In this document: positions 1 to 12,044 of the stretch, piece by piece
Layout of the letters: each line of letters begins with the position of its first letter
Position numbering within the stretch: the stretch's first letter is position 1
Source of the DNA: Vombatus ursinus
Taxonomy: Eukaryota; Chordata; Mammalia; Diprotodontia; Vombatidae
Assembly: GCF_900497805.2 (NCBI RefSeq)
Contig: NW_020954611.1
Coordinates: 5,061,968 to 5,125,967 of the forward strand
Length of the DNA: 64,000 nt
Direction of reading: 5' to 3'
Notes under the pieces: generated by a model
Databases searched by the model: none
Told to the model about the DNA's origin: nothing
The model's input: the letters and a program-made list of their open reading frames with translations, nothing else
Made by a program: the position numbers and the translations under genes

Positions 1-99
1 ATTGTATGTTGTAATAATATTGTATATATTAAAATTTGAAACCACTTTGTAAATCATATAAATGGGAGATGTTATCATGACCATATTTCCCTTCTCCTT

Positions 100-440
100 C
101 CTTCAAAAGTCATACAATGGAAGATGTCTAATTCAATTAAGCAAAACTGCAGAGTAGCAAAAATGACCCCCAAAATGTGAACAGTACTCAGTAAAATAAC
201 AATGGAATTCATTTGGAAAAATTAAATACCTAGAATATCAAGGGAAATGATGAAAAGAGATAAGGATGATTGGGTAATAGCACTTCCAGACTTCAAACTA
301 TATTATCAAGTGGCAGTCATCAAAACCATCTGATATTAGTTGAAAATAGAGGTAGATCAATGGAATAGACTAGACAAATTAAATTTAAATTTGCTGGAAC
401 AAGAAATATGGGGAACCTTGCATCTGAGAAAAGAAGTGAA
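100..440 (+). mobile_element. L1 ORF2 fragment
   Basis: The plus-strand text around 'ggaattcatttggaaaaat', 'atatcaagggaaatgatgaa', 'gcagtcatcaaaaccatctg' and 'gatcaatggaatagac' follows the late part of L1 ORF2. The frame is broken. The limits are approximate. Confidence 0.65.
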
Positions 441-965
441 TGGTTTCTAACTAAAAGGACTATTGTGAGCAAATTGCCTTGAGTGAGGTCTTTTCTTCTG
501 GACCCAGTCCTCTTGGAATCTCTCAGGGACCCTGGTAGGGTTTCTCTTTTTCAGTTCTCAACAATTGGAGCTGAAATAATGACTTCTGCTCTGCTTGTCT
601 ATCTCACAGAATAACACCTGTCCCCAAACCTGCTCCTTGATAAACAATCTCAGTTCTTGCTTATTTTAAACTTGCTTATAACTTGCTCATAACAGGGAGA
701 CCAGTGTCAGAAGAAAAGTATTTTGATTTTAAACCTTCAAAGACAAAAATCATTTCTTCATGCAAATAGATGCTTCACCTAGCAACAGGCATGCTTTTCA
801 TTGTACAGAAAGGATTGACCTTAGGGGGGACCCAGGCTAAATCACAGTATGGAAAATCACAACGTCCATCCCCCCCCCCCACAGACACATGTTTATATAC
901 ATATATGCAAAGACACATATATCCCTGTGTCAGATTCCCTTTACTTATGCAGCCCCCAAATTATT
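441..965. other. No gene recognised
   Basis: Unassigned sequence with a short C run at about 871-880. Nothing coding or familiar was seen. Confidence 0.4.
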
Positions 966-1080
966 GAGTTGCCTGGGACATAATGACATTAAATAACTTG
1001 TTCACCTATCATCACTGATAAGCAAAGTCAGAGCTACGACTTGAACTCACATCTGGCTGACTCAGAGGTCACCTTTCTAG
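966..1080 (-). mobile_element. MIR SINE fragment
   Basis: It has the antisense core 'gagctacgacttgaactcac', preceded by a diverged 'aaataacttgttcacc' stretch. It is old. Confidence 0.5.
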
Positions 1081-1384
1081 GGCTCAGCAAATTAAAGCTC
1101 AGGGCCAAATCCACCTGCTGCTTGTTGTTTGTTTGTTTGTTTTGCTTTGCTTTGCTTTTGGTACAGCCTACCAGCTGAGGATGGCTTTTACATTTTAAAA
1201 TAAAATTTTTTATATTTAAAATTTGAAAACCATTCTCAGCTCTTGTCTGTATAAAAGAGGGGATGGGGAAAGGATTTGGTCCTTGGCTATAGTTTGCCCA
1301 CTCTTGCTTCACTGCTGTCTCTCATTTATAATAATAATTATACCCATTTAATTGATGAGATAACCAAGTGAGAATGTAGAGAGG

Positions 1385-2880
1385 GAAAAGAGAGAGCCCA
1401 GGACAGAACCTTGAGGGCCACCCCTGGTTAATTGGAATGCCTTGGATGAAAGTTCAACAAAAAGAGACTGAGAAGCAGTAGTTAGGAACATAGGAGGAGA
1501 ACCAGTAGAAAGCAGTGTCACCAACACCTAGAGAGGAGAGGCTATCCAGTAAAAGGTGACCCATAGTATCAAGTGCTATAGAGACAACAAAGAGGATGAT
1601 GATTGAAGAAAGGCCAGAAGGTCTGAAAATTAAGAGATTCCTGTCATAAGAAATGATGAATATAACAAGTACAGATTGAAGTAAAGCAAAGAAAACATAT
1701 ACACAATGACTACAAAAATAGAAATGGAAAGAACCACTATCACAAAAAATATTGAAAATTAACATTGAAAAATTACCAAGAATTAACTTGGTCTCAAAGA
1801 AGAAATATGAGAAGATGCCTTTCCCATTCCTTTGGAGAGACGGGTAGCTTAAAAGATTGAAACATTTCATAAGTCGTCAAAAAGTTTTTGATATATTGAT
1901 TAGTTCTGCTAATTTTTTCTCTTGTTCTTTTCCTTCTTTTAAAAAACATCTTGCTCTGAGTGATGGCTTTAAGGGGAGAGACAGAGGGAAATTTAGGCAA
2001 TGTAAAACAATGATATGAATAAGATGCATTTTCTAAAATAAAACAGATCATTGGTAACTTTGGAAAGAGCAGTTTCAGTTAAATGATGAGGATTTAGAAG
2101 AATGGGAAAAGGAAGGATGTGGAAGCAGCACATCTTGATGACTTTATCAAGGAGTTTAGCCAAGAAAAGAGAGGAGAGGAATAGGGTGATAATTGATTGG
2201 GAGAGTAGTGTCAAGTATTATATTTTATTTTTAAGGACAGGGGAGACATTTGTAGGGAGCAGGGATGGAGCTGATATATGGGGAGGGATTGAAAATAACC
2301 GAGAATGGACATGATGGTGAGACCAATTTGCTGGAGAAAATGCAAGGGTTAATGTCAGGGGATGTACAAGGAAAGGCTACCTCTTCATCTAAGACCGGAG
2401 TGAAGGATAGAGTGGGCAAAGAGGTCTGAGTTATGTGAAATGAAAGTAAAGAAAAACTCTCAGAAAGTAGTCTCAATTTTCTTTCTTTTTTTTTTTTTTT
2501 GGTTAAGTATGAAGTAACCACTGAGAAGATAGAGGGAGGGTGTACTGTAGGAGGCTTGAGGAGAAATAAGAAGACTTCAAACAACAGCTGTGAAGAATAG
2601 GCCAGCAAATCGTTTAGTGGGGTATAGACTATCTGACTGTCTTGCTACAGTGAGGGCCCAGCTGAAATTAGACAACCAATCTGTAGTTGACCCAGTCAGC
2701 ATGGTTGGGTGATTTCCTCCAGCTCTAATCAGTAGCAGAAGAACAGAAGTGAAGCAGGTTGATGGTGAGCAAAATCCAGGGTGTGATCAGTGATGGTACA
2801 AGAAATCGGAGACTTAAAGATAGTGTTATTGAGCTAGGCTACCACAACAGTTGCAATGACTTGGAAGCCTACCCAAGGCT
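1385..2880 (-). mobile_element. L2 LINE, reverse-transcriptase region, split by an L1-like insertion
   Basis: On the minus strand the frame near 1460-1620 reads ALDTMGHLLLDSLSSLGVGD followed by TAFYWFSSY. This is the L2 reverse-transcriptase segment (consensus-like AFDTVDHPLLLDTLSSLG..DTALSWFSSYL). The L2 text is interrupted at 1641-2043 and resumes with 'gatcattggtaactttgga' in antisense. It runs to about 2880 with decreasing similarity. It is old and broken. Confidence 0.8.
1641..2043 (+). mobile_element. L1-like 3' end inserted into L2
   Basis: A plus-strand sequence with an ORF2 tail remnant (ataagaaatgatgaa), the 'tttgatatattgattagttctgc' type 3' UTR (quoted in part) and the end 'ggcaatgtaaaacaa'. 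It splits an antisense L2 copy: L2 wording stops at 1640 (attaagagattc) and resumes at 2045 (agatcattggtaac). The overlap agat/agatt suggests a short target duplication. Confidence 0.7.
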
Positions 2881-2889
2881 CACCCACAA

Positions 2890-3300
2890 GTGGAGAGTAT
2901 TGGGAATGGATATCCTACCACCACTCCCAACACACACAACAGAATTCCTCCTAGTATCCTGAGATAGTTTGATGCATAGCTACATGGATGTGGTCCGTCT
3001 CTGAATATGTGAGAACCCCAGACCTGTAGTGTGAGGGCAGGTTGGAATGAGTGAGCTAGTTCAGAGAGAATGGTGACCACTTTCTGAGTCAGGTGCTATA
3101 CTAGTACCCCCAACAGAAATAGGGGTTAGGAAGAGGGGAACGTTTGGGAGGGGATACTTTGGATTGTTGATTTTGAGATGCCCCTTTTTATTCTCTGTAT
3201 GATTCTCCTTTCTCATACACTTCCACACATTTTCAGCTTGGTGGACACTATTCCCACATGAAATGTCCAAGGAAATAGGGTGGATTATTGGTTCAACGAC
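2890..3300. other. No gene recognised
   Basis: Unassigned sequence between L2 pieces, possibly eroded L2. Confidence 0.35.
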
Positions 3301-3309
3301 TGAAGCCAT

Positions 3310-3560
3310 CATTATCTCCAGCTTGGACTATTAGAGAGGTCTAACTCCCTGCCTCCAATCTCACCCTTCAAACTCTCCTAATCGCCTGCTGTGAGATTAA
3401 TAATCTATCTGCACAACTTTGGTTAAGTCACTCCTTTGTACCAAAACATTCAATTGCTTCCTTATTGTTGACTAAATGCACTCTAAGTTTCTTGGTCTGA
3501 TATTCAAGGCCCTCTACAGTCTGGCAACAAAATATCTTTCTGGTCTTTTCTTATACTATT
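3310..3560 (+). mobile_element. L2 fragment
   Basis: The plus-strand text 'cttggactattagagaggtc', 'aactccctgcctcca', 'caattgcttcctta' and 'gatattcaaggccctctaca' is typical of the L2 3' coding region and UTR. Confidence 0.65.
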
Positions 3561-3836
3561 TTTTTTCTAACATGATAATTATATAAATTATGTGATCACA
3601 GAAGACCTGCATATCTCGACGGAATCAAAGAAAGAACAGAAAAGATTGAGGACCCATTAGTATTACATGTGTGCAAACAAAATTGGATTATTTATCATCC
3701 TTCATTGTTATCACCTTCCTCCCTACCCAGGAAATTAATCTGTGTTTGTTTTGTATACCTTCTGTTCTTGAGAAGCAGCCCTGGCATATTGGATAGAGAG
3801 CTAGCCATGGGAGTGAGGTAGCGGGGTACAGAGGAA

Positions 3837-4073
3837 ACAAGAAGTTATTTAGTGCCTACTATGTGCCAGGCACTGTGCTAAGTGCTTTATAAATATCACC
3901 TCATTTGATTCTAACAAGTCTGGGAGGTAAGTGCTATTATTCTCATTTTCCAAGCAGAAGTTGTGACTTTGCCAGGGTCACATAGCTAATAAGTATCTGA
4001 GGCAGGATTTGGACTCATGTCTTCCTGACTCCATACCTGGCGTTCTATCCACGGTGCCACCTAGCTGTCTCCT
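3837..4073 (-). mobile_element. CORE-SINE (THER1/MIR_Mars type)
   Basis: A full-length antisense copy runs from 'actatgtgccaggcactgtg' through 'gccagggtcacatagctaat' to 'tccacggtgccacctagctg'. Confidence 0.8.
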
Positions 4074-4255
4074 GAGAAACCAGGAAGACCTGAATTCAAA
4101 TCACTACTCTGAAACATTCTGGCTCTGTATTCCTGGGCAAATCACTTAACTTCTCAATGCTTTTGGAAACTCTTTAAGACTCTAGACAGCAAAAAGGGTG
4201 TCTCCTCCAGAAGTTTCCTCTATCAATGAAATCACTGGTCCAATTCCTATCCCTA
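4074..4255 (+). mobile_element. MAR-type SINE
   Basis: A plus-strand copy has 'ggaagacctgaattcaaat', 'ctgggcaaatcacttaact' and the MAR-like tail 'caatgaaatcactggtcc'. Confidence 0.65.
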
Positions 4256-4284
4256 TACTGTGTGTAAATGTTACTCCATTCAAT

Positions 4285-4390
4285 AGAGGAGAAGTTTCAT
4301 GAGGACAAGGATTACTTTATCTTTGTCTTTGAATCTCAGCACTTAGCACAGTTCCTGGCTCATAATTGGTGCTTCAAAAATATTTGCTGT
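4285..4390 (+). mobile_element. L2 3' tail
   Basis: It has the L2-end wording 'atgaggacaaggattacttt', 'ctcagcacttagcacag' and 'tggtgcttcaaaaatattt'. It may belong with the L2 piece at 3310-3560, separated by SINE insertions. Confidence 0.6.
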
Positions 4391-4567
4391 GGGGTCAGCT
4401 AGGTGGCGCAGTGGATAGAGCACCAGCCCTGGAGTCAAGAGGACCTGAGTTCAAATCTGGCCTCAGACATCTGACACTTACTAGCCGTGTGACCCTGGGC
4501 AAGTCTCTTAACCCCACCGCCTAGCAAAATACAAAACAAAACAAAAGCAAAAACAAACAAAAAAAAT
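4391..4567 (+). mobile_element. WSINE-type marsupial SINE with A-rich tail
   Basis: It begins 'ggggtcagctaggtggcgca' and has 'gacctgagttcaaatctggc' and 'gtgaccctgggcaagtct'. It ends 'ccccaccgcctagc', followed by an A/C-rich tail. It is little diverged, so relatively young. Confidence 0.85.
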
Positions 4568-4739
4568 ACTTGCTGAAGTGTGACCTTGAAGAAGAGGTAG
4601 AAGAAGACACTTCCCCTGACTCCTATGCAGAGATAAGAGGTCCACTAATGTGGAATATTGCATATACATATACATATGTGTGTGCGTGTGTGTGTGTGTA
4701 CACATATATTTATACATATGCAAAATCTCCTCTTTTGAC

Positions 4740-5380
4740 CTAATCTTGGTGTTGCTGAGCAGCTCATTTCCATAATCTGCTGAGCTTCAGCCCTTCAAGG
4801 TCAATAGATGCTCTTCGTACCGTATCATGAGGTGTAAAAGTATGTCTCTCTCTAGCAAGGGAATTCTGATGTTCACCGTCCTTGTCTACAAGGACTAAGC
4901 TACCATACCCAGTGAGGTAGCCAACAAAAATCAGCAGGATGTAATGGTCCAAGCTCAAATTATATCTATTCTTTTTTCCTGCCTTTCTTTGGTACTGACT
5001 CATATTTCTTGGCCCAGATAATTAATTTGGAGTTATAAAAGTCCTTTAAATGCCTTTTAAATTTTTTTTCGAAGGATTCTGACCAAAACCTTTCATAGAG
5101 ACTGGGTGGAGGCTTGAAGGTTCTCTTAGATTGACATGTGAATAAAGCTAGGGACGAGAACAGAAGACCAGGTCAAATACGCAGGATCATAACCTCTACT
5201 CTGTCCACATGGCCATATACCTTTTATTAATTACAGCTGTCTACCAAAATAAATAAATAAATGGCCTTTGTGTTTTGTGCTTTGTGCAGCAAAAACATAT
5301 GTTTATAATAAATATTTGTTGAATATGAGAAAAAAACAAAAGGAAGATGATGGAGCAAGTTTGCTTACCACTAATAAATT
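4740..5380. other. No gene recognised
   Basis: Unassigned AT-rich sequence; a short (AAAT)n stretch lies near 5250. Confidence 0.35.
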
Positions 5381-5382
5381 AG

Positions 5383-5612
5383 TGGCATCTCTCAGACAAA
5401 GAGCATGGATGTTTTAGTCACTTTTTTCTCATTTAGTCATTTTTTCCCTCACAATTCTAATTTGTTTTCCACAACGGAGTATTCCTTCATGTCTTTCCAT
5501 AGGCCATCTAACTTTGCTTGCTTTGATGAATATGGGGTGAAGAAAAGAATTATATTAATTTGTATTTCTTTTGTTAGTAATTTGGAGCAAACTGTCATAT
5601 AATTTTATTAAA
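5383..5612 (-). mobile_element. L1/HAL1-like 3' fragment, first of two direct copies
   Basis: It shares about 85-90% identity by eye with 6706-6970 in the same orientation, from 'gacaaagagcatgga' to 'gcaaactgtcatat'. The copy here lacks about 30 bases present in the other (after 'ttgttttcca'). The wording resembles the antisense of a marsupial L1 3' region. Confidence 0.55.
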
Positions 5613-6239
5613 AATAAAACAAATTCTCTAGGACAAACATTCTTTTCAGACCTACTTACAACTTAGAATTCAGTGTAAGGGTTACCATTACTTTGTTAAG
5701 AAACTCTAAAAAAAGAAATTATCAATGACCAAAAAATAAGGAGAAAAAGAAACAATTTCAAAAATATTCTGTTACACTTATAATATTTCTTCCCCCTCCA
5801 TTTTCCCCATCTGACATTAAGTGAAGAAAAAATGCTCACTGGGCAGACTACTTAATAAAGCGAAGGGGCTTAGGGGATATCAGGAGTGATTTGGCCTTTT
5901 TGTTATTTTTTCCACCATAATAACTTAGAAAGACATACAATTAAGACAAAAACCAGATGATTATTTCTACCCACGTATTTGATCCTCAAAGTCAGGAGTC
6001 ACTGACTTCTTGCTTATTTTTATTTAGATGGTGCTATTAACTAGGAGTCATTTAATGTCAAATACAGAAACAGTGTCACACAAATTATTGGCTATGATAA
6101 CTGCAAATTGGTTATCTATTGCCAGACAAATATCTTTCCTGAATGTTATTATTTTTAAAGCATACCATTGTATAGGAGCTATTTGATTTTTAAAAATAGG
6201 CATGTTCATTATTTCATTTATACAGATACTCCATCAACT

Positions 6240-7770
6240 TTTCCAACCTTCTCACTTTCAAGTATTTTATTTTTAAAGTTTAATTGATGCTTTTTATTTT
6301 ATATCATATTTATTTATGAAAATGTCTCATCTTACCTTCCCTCCCAAACAAGCCTCATATTATAATAAACAGAGGGGAAAATAGTTCATTGTAACCAATG
6401 GACACATCAATGACCTCTCATTGCACACATAACATAAGATAGCCATGGTACCCCACCTCTCCAATGAAAGTAGGGAAGTGCATTTTCATCTCTGGGCAAA
6501 CTTGTTCATTACAATTCCACAGCATTCAGCTTCATTTTGTTGTTCTTTGAAGTTATCTTGCACTCACTTGTATGTTGTTTCCTTGTTTCTCCATCAATTA
6601 ATACTCATATGAATTGTCTCTGCATTTCTCATATTGATTACTTCTTATATGTTGGTATAAACTGTATCTCTATTTATCTTTGACCTTGTTGAAGGTATGT
6701 GCTTAGTTGTGGGATCTCTAAGACAAAGAGCATGGACATTTTAGTCACTTTTTTCTCATTTGGTCACTTTTGTCCTCATAATTCTAACTTGTTTTCCAGA
6801 ATGGTTAGATTAATTCATATGTACAACAACAGAGTATTCTTTTATATCTTTCCACAGGCCATCTAACTTTGCTTAGTTTGATAAATGTAGGGTGAAAAAA
6901 AGAATTATATTACTTTGTATTTCTTTTGTTAGTAATTTGGAGCAAACTGTCATATGATTCTTATTAGTTTGCAGTTTTCTTTTGAAAATTGCTTGGTTCT
7001 GAGTCTTATATTTGTGTTAACTTTATATACCTCAGATATCAGACTTAGAGTGATTTGATACATCCCCCATGGCAGTTTACCTTCTTATAGTACATTGCTT
7101 TTATCTATACAATCTTTTTCATATAACAAAACTCTTCTATTTTACCTTTTGTAATCTCTTCTGCTTAGTATAGTGATTGGTACATAGAAAGTATAAATGC
7201 CTTATCTATCCATCTATCTTCTGTCTCTTAGTGGGTTAAGAATTCTTCTCTTTCCCAGAGTTGTGACAGATATCTCCATCCATTTTCCTCCTATTTTTTC
7301 ATGATGTCACTTTTTATATTTAAGCTGTATATCTATTTGGAACTTATTGTGGTATATGTTGTACAATGCATGTCTACAGTTATTATTTTTTTTCTGGTTA
7401 GGCAATGGGGTTAAGTGACTTGCCTAGGGTCACACAGCTAGTAAGTGTTACGTGTCTGAGGCCAGATTTGAACTCAGGCCCTCCTGAATCCAGGGCTGGT
7501 GCTCTATCCACTGTGCCACCTAGTTGCCCCTACAGTTATTATCGTTACTATTATTATTTTATTTTTTGCCAAACTACTTTCAGTTAACCTAGCATTTCTT
7601 GTCAATTAGGGAGTCCTCCAAAGAAATTTATGTCCTTGGATTATTGAACTGTATGTTTTTCATTTCAATTGTTTCTAATTTTTCTTATATAATCTGTTCC
7701 ACTGACCTATAAATCAGGTTTTAAAACTAGTACTAAATAATATTTGATTTCAACTAAGAAAAATCAACTC
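6240..7770 (-). mobile_element. L1/HAL1-like 3' region, interrupted by a SINE
   Basis: A T-rich block whose plus strand reads like the antisense of an L1 3' region ('ccagaatggttagattaattc', 'ttgtatttcttttgttagta', 'ctgttccactgacc', quoted in part). A minus-strand WSINE sits at 7385-7530. No open frame survives. HAL1 (ORF1 plus 3' UTR without ORF2) is a possible name given the ORF1-like block at 8090-9500. Confidence 0.5.
7385..7530 (-). mobile_element. WSINE-type marsupial SINE
   Basis: An antisense copy has 'ggcaatggggttaagtgact', 'ccagatttgaactcaggccc' and 'ccactgtgccacctagttgc'. It sits within L1/HAL1-like sequence. Confidence 0.85.
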
Positions 7771-7839
7771 AAGGGCCTTTCAATACAAAACATAGGGGGT
7801 TAAAAAAGAAGAAAAATGGAGATCTGTAAAAATTACTAT

Positions 7840-8080
7840 AATGAACTGTTTTCATCATCAAGGACAGTGGAACCATCACTTGGACTCAAAGACCACAATT
7901 CTTTCTGGATATGCTTGCAGGAAATATAGAATGGGTGCTGAGCAAAGCAAAGACAAGGAAAATAGCTGGATTGGACCAAGTGTACATTTAGAAGATTCGT
8001 GCTGGAAAGGAAACAGTTGTGAGAATATTGGGGATTGACATGAAAGCTATCTGAAGGAATTCATGATACCAAAGGTATGC
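7840..8080 (+). mobile_element. RTE-type LINE reverse-transcriptase remnant
   Basis: The plus-strand translation contains IAGLDQVYI, KIRAGKETVVRILG and a following charged stretch. This resembles the RTE/BovB RT segment (APGPDQ...I...G). The frame contains stops and the piece is short. Confidence 0.55.
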
Positions 8081-8089
8081 ACATAATAT

Positions 8090-8615
8090 AGTTTTCTTCC
8101 ACCTTTTATTTTAACCGTTATCACTATGTGAAATTTTCTGTTTCAAGTATTTCTTATTAAAGAAAAATCATATTATTGTATTCTGCTTTTAAATTTATCC
8201 TTTTGCCCTTTTCTGTTTTATAGGTTGGTAAAAATCATCCTATTCACATCCGTAGCTCTGACTGTTAATTTTGCATTTTCCTCCAATTTATTCTTATGCT
8301 TTACCTCTCTTTGCTCCAAATCCTCTCCCCCATTCCCTTGCCCCTGATGTTGGTGTTGTGAGGTGTGTTTTCAATACTAGTTATTTAAACCTGATCTACT
8401 TTGCTTTTGTTTCATTACACTCTTTTCTCCTTACTCAGTCCTAGACCATAAGTTCTGATCCTTTGTTTTTTTCTTTCCTTGTATTCTCTCCTCACAACAC
8501 ACCCCCAGAAGATGGTCTCTTTTTTATGACTGATCTCTCCCTGAATACACCATCCCTCTTAATTCTCTTTTGCCCTCTCCTAGTTCCTGCCTAATTCTGT
8601 GTTGAGCATTTCTAG

Positions 8616-8667
<52 letters not shown>

Positions 8668-9500
8668 CATTCAACCTTCCTTTGTCCAGTTAGGATAAAA
8701 GTGATGTTCATGAGTAAACCTCTGCCCTACTCCTTCCTCTGTGCTTATATAGCCTTCTCATGCACCTCAATTATTTAAGATTATTAAGTTTCACCCTTGT
8801 TCTCCCTCTTTTTTCACAAATATATTCTTTTCTCCCCTTTTTCTTTCCTTTTTTTTCCTCTTAACATCATTAAAACATTACAAACCTGCTCCCAGGCTCA
8901 CTGTCTTATTTGCTTCCTTTATGACCCTTGATGACATTAGGGTTTTGAGATCACATTTCATTGTTCTCCTTATTTTATAATATAAACACCTCATCATCAT
9001 ATAGTCCCTTCCAATTAATCAAATATATTTATCTTTCACTATTTCTCTTTATTTGTGTTTTCAATTTCAATTCAATTTCAATTCAAAATATTAACTCAGC
9101 TCTGGTCTCTACATCAGGAATAATTGGAAGTACTCTATTATTTACTATAAAGTTATGCACAGCTTGGTCAAGTAGTCTATTCTTTCTTGGTCTTAAGTCT
9201 TTGTCTTTTCTTTCTGTAAAATCATGATCCAAGCTCTCCTCTTCTTAGTAGCAATGGTAGCTGCCAAGTCTTGTGTGATCCTGATTGTGGCTCCTTGGTA
9301 TTTGACTTTTTCTGTTTTTTACCAAGATAGAGCATTACTCCTTTCATCCTGTTCTATCTGGATAGCCTTTTCACTCCTTGTGTATTCCTCCACCAAGGAG
9401 CTGCTTTGAGCTTCTCTAGAAGTGTCCATAGTTCTCACTGTTTTTGTGCAGATTGGCTGGATGAAGGAGCCTGCTAAAGTTTCTTGTTGAATATTTTTGG
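8090..9500 (-). mobile_element. L1/HAL1 ORF1-like region, degraded
   Basis: Read on the minus strand, about 9220-9300 gives KYQGATIRITQDLAATIATK and RRAW. This resembles the C-terminal domain of L1 ORF1p (the 'IRIT.D...RR.W' signature). The rest is T-rich with a (GT)n tract at 8618-8666 and no surviving frame. The order relative to 6240-7770 would fit a HAL1-type element, but they may be separate insertions. Confidence 0.5.
8618..8666. repeat. (GT)n microsatellite
   Basis: An uninterrupted GT dinucleotide tract of about 49 bases. Confidence 0.95.
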
Positions 9501-9954
9501 GTGATTATTCTATCTGACACTTTTTAAAAATCATTGCTAAAATAAAAGAGATGGGTTCTTACGTGATCTGCCATGTAAACTTCTTAACAAGAAGTGTAGC
9601 TAATAATTAATTAAGAATTGAGTATTTGTTGTACTCAGTGCATAAGGTTGCTAAGGAAATATAATACTTGCATTCACAAAAAGCGTGTTGAATGTGTTTT
9701 TAGTGCAGGCATATCCCACATAATGTTTTCTCAATAGTCATAATTTAGTTAAAACACCACTAATGCCATATAATCAAAAATTTTATAATGTAATGAAACC
9801 CTGATGTAATCTCTTTCAACCAAAACTAGTTCTCTAGTCTTATATTTAATATCATGCTTTGTAGAAATGATTGGTGGGCTGTTCCTATAAAGGATAATTC
9901 ATTCTATCCTCCCAATTATTTAAGTATCTTTCCATTAGTGTGAGGTACTTCCGG

Positions 9955-10190
9955 AAGCAGCAGCTAGGGAGGTCCGGGAGTCAGGAAGACCTGAGTTCAA
10001 ATTTAGTTTCGGATACTTACTATCTGTGTGACCCTGAGCAAGTCACTTAACCCTGTTTGCCTCAGTTCCTCATCTCTAAAATGAGCTGGAGAAGGGAATG
10101 GTAAACCACTGTAGCATCTTTGCTAAGAAAACCCCAAATGGGGTCATGAAAAATTTGATGTAATTGAAATGATTCAATAACAACAACACC
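9955..10190 (+). mobile_element. SINE1/MAR1-type SINE
   Basis: It has 'caggaagacctgagttcaaa', 'ctgagcaagtcacttaaccc', 'aaaatgagctggagaaggga' and 'aaccccaaatggggtcatga', then an AAC-rich tail. Confidence 0.8.
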
Positions 10191-10402
10191 AATTTTCAGA
10201 AGAATTCAAGGTTAATAGCTATTCCAGATACCAGACCTCTGTCATTATAAATATATTTACTATTCCTCCATGGTATAACTAGAGTTGAAGAAATGAACCA
10301 CAAACCTTCTAACAAAGATGGGCACAAGGTGTATGCCAGTAATAAGGTAGGTAGGCATGAGCCTTCTGAACACATTAGGCTGAACATTGACAAAGTCTGA
10401 CA

Positions 10403-10582
10403 GGTATCGCGCACTGGACTTGTAGACAGGATGACTTGAGTTCAAATTTGACCTCAGGACTCTTGCTATTTATGTGACCCTTGGCAAGTCACTTAACCTC
10501 TCTGGGCCTCACTTTCTCATCTGTGAAATAAAGATTTGTACCTGATTGTCAATAAGTTCCCTTTCAGCTCTAAATCTATGAC
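10403..10582 (+). mobile_element. MIR-type SINE
   Basis: It has 'tgacttgagttcaaatttga', 'ggcaagtcacttaacctctc' and 'cagctctaaatctatgacc'. Confidence 0.7.
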
Positions 10583-10929
10583 CCCTATAAAAAGTAAGAA
10601 AACCTACAGAAAGGAGAGGGAAGAAGGGAGTGAAGTGGAGGCTCAAATAGTCACTTTTAACCAGAATATATGAAAAATTAAAGTCATCAGTGTCACTTTA
10701 GGATTAATGATTTCTAGTAACCATTCAAGGAGCAAGTGACATTTGCTTTATTATTGTAATATATGTAAAAATAAAAACATTGATGCTGCTGACTCTAGAA
10801 ACTGGTTTAAAAATATCAATTTTCCCAATACCATATTTTTAAATGCTAATGGTTCAATGTCTGTGTGCAGAAGGTCATGTAAGGGAAAACCAATTGAACA
10901 ATTAAATGAAATATTAATGTCTTGGATAT

Positions 10930-11185
10930 GAGAAAATGACTTCCCCCCTCCTCTTTTGCAGAGGTGTGGAGGTGGGGCAGAGGTTCACTGGTACAGAACA
11001 TTGCACATAATGTAAGATTTTTTTTCAATATATTGATTCATTTTGCTTATTTTCTCCCTCTTGTCCTTTTTAAAGATCAATTCTTTGTTTTAAGGGATGG
11101 CTTTTCATGGGAGAGGAGGCACAGAGATAGAGGGAGAAATCTAGTCAACGCAAAAACAAAAGATATTAATAAAAATCTATTTAAA
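10930..11185 (+). mobile_element. L1-like 3' end
   Basis: It shares 'caatatattgatt..attttgct', 'aagggatggctttt' and 'caaaaacaaaagatatt' with the elements at 1641-2043 and 46796-47095. It is therefore another member of the same L1-like 3' UTR family, on the plus strand. The 5' limit is unclear. Confidence 0.6.
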
Positions 11186-11435
11186 ATTTTATCTCTTGCT
11201 TTTTCTCTTCCAAATGAGAGACTCTGATTATTTGCTTCTGTGATTTTAAGTATATGTACATACTGCAAATCACATAATATTTCCCACTCAAAGGCAGCAA
11301 TAGTCTCTTGAGATAAAAATGTTCCATTCGAGGGAAGGGAATTGCTTATTGTTGTTGTTGAATATAATTATATTACATTATTATTGTAATCTCTTGTGCT
11401 TGTAGAGAACTTAGGACTTCATAAATTTTATTTTC

Positions 11436-11545
11436 TTCAGATTTTATGACTAGAAGGAATCTCGTCCAAACTCCACATTTCACAGATAAGGAAATTGAGG
11501 CACAGAGAAGGGGAAATGACTTGCTCAAGGTCACAGAATTGGTTA
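11436..11545 (-). mobile_element. MIR fragment
   Basis: Antisense 'aaggaaattgaggcacagag' and 'gacttgctcaaggtcacaga'. Confidence 0.65.
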
Positions 11546-12044
11546 ATTTATTTTCAATGTGAATTCACACCATTGTTCTTTTGGCACCACAAAATATCTC
11601 GGCTTTGCCAAGGCATCCATTCTCTATTCTTAGGGCAAGTTACAGTCTGTATTTTTTGAGAACGTTGCCACTTATGTTTTAAGCAGCCCCCAAAAGGGCA
11701 CAGACGGTATACTGAGAAGTATATACACATATGTAATAAACAAACAAAAATACCCACTGTTTGTAAAATAACCTCTGTTGCAATTCTAGAAGTAAGAGCT
11801 ATTATAAACAGTGAAATGCTTTTTTAGCTCTGTAAAGATGTTCAAAACAATTTTTGGAGACATGTGCACTGTTTATATCTCATGTTGGCTAATAATTTAT
11901 GTAAGGCAATTTTTCACTTGACATTAGAACAGCCTTAAGGAATAACCCTCATGTATCTCAGCATAGTGTTTGGAAACCCTCTTCTACACTATTCTTAAAG
12001 GTATGAAAGGCAGGAGATTCCATGGACTCCTGGGATATCCCCTT

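Noticed and set aside
1454-1870. 138-codon open frame on the minus strand resembling a protein gene
   Set aside because: The recognisable part is an L2 reverse-transcriptase relic and the remainder reads through the inserted L1-like element; it is not a host gene.
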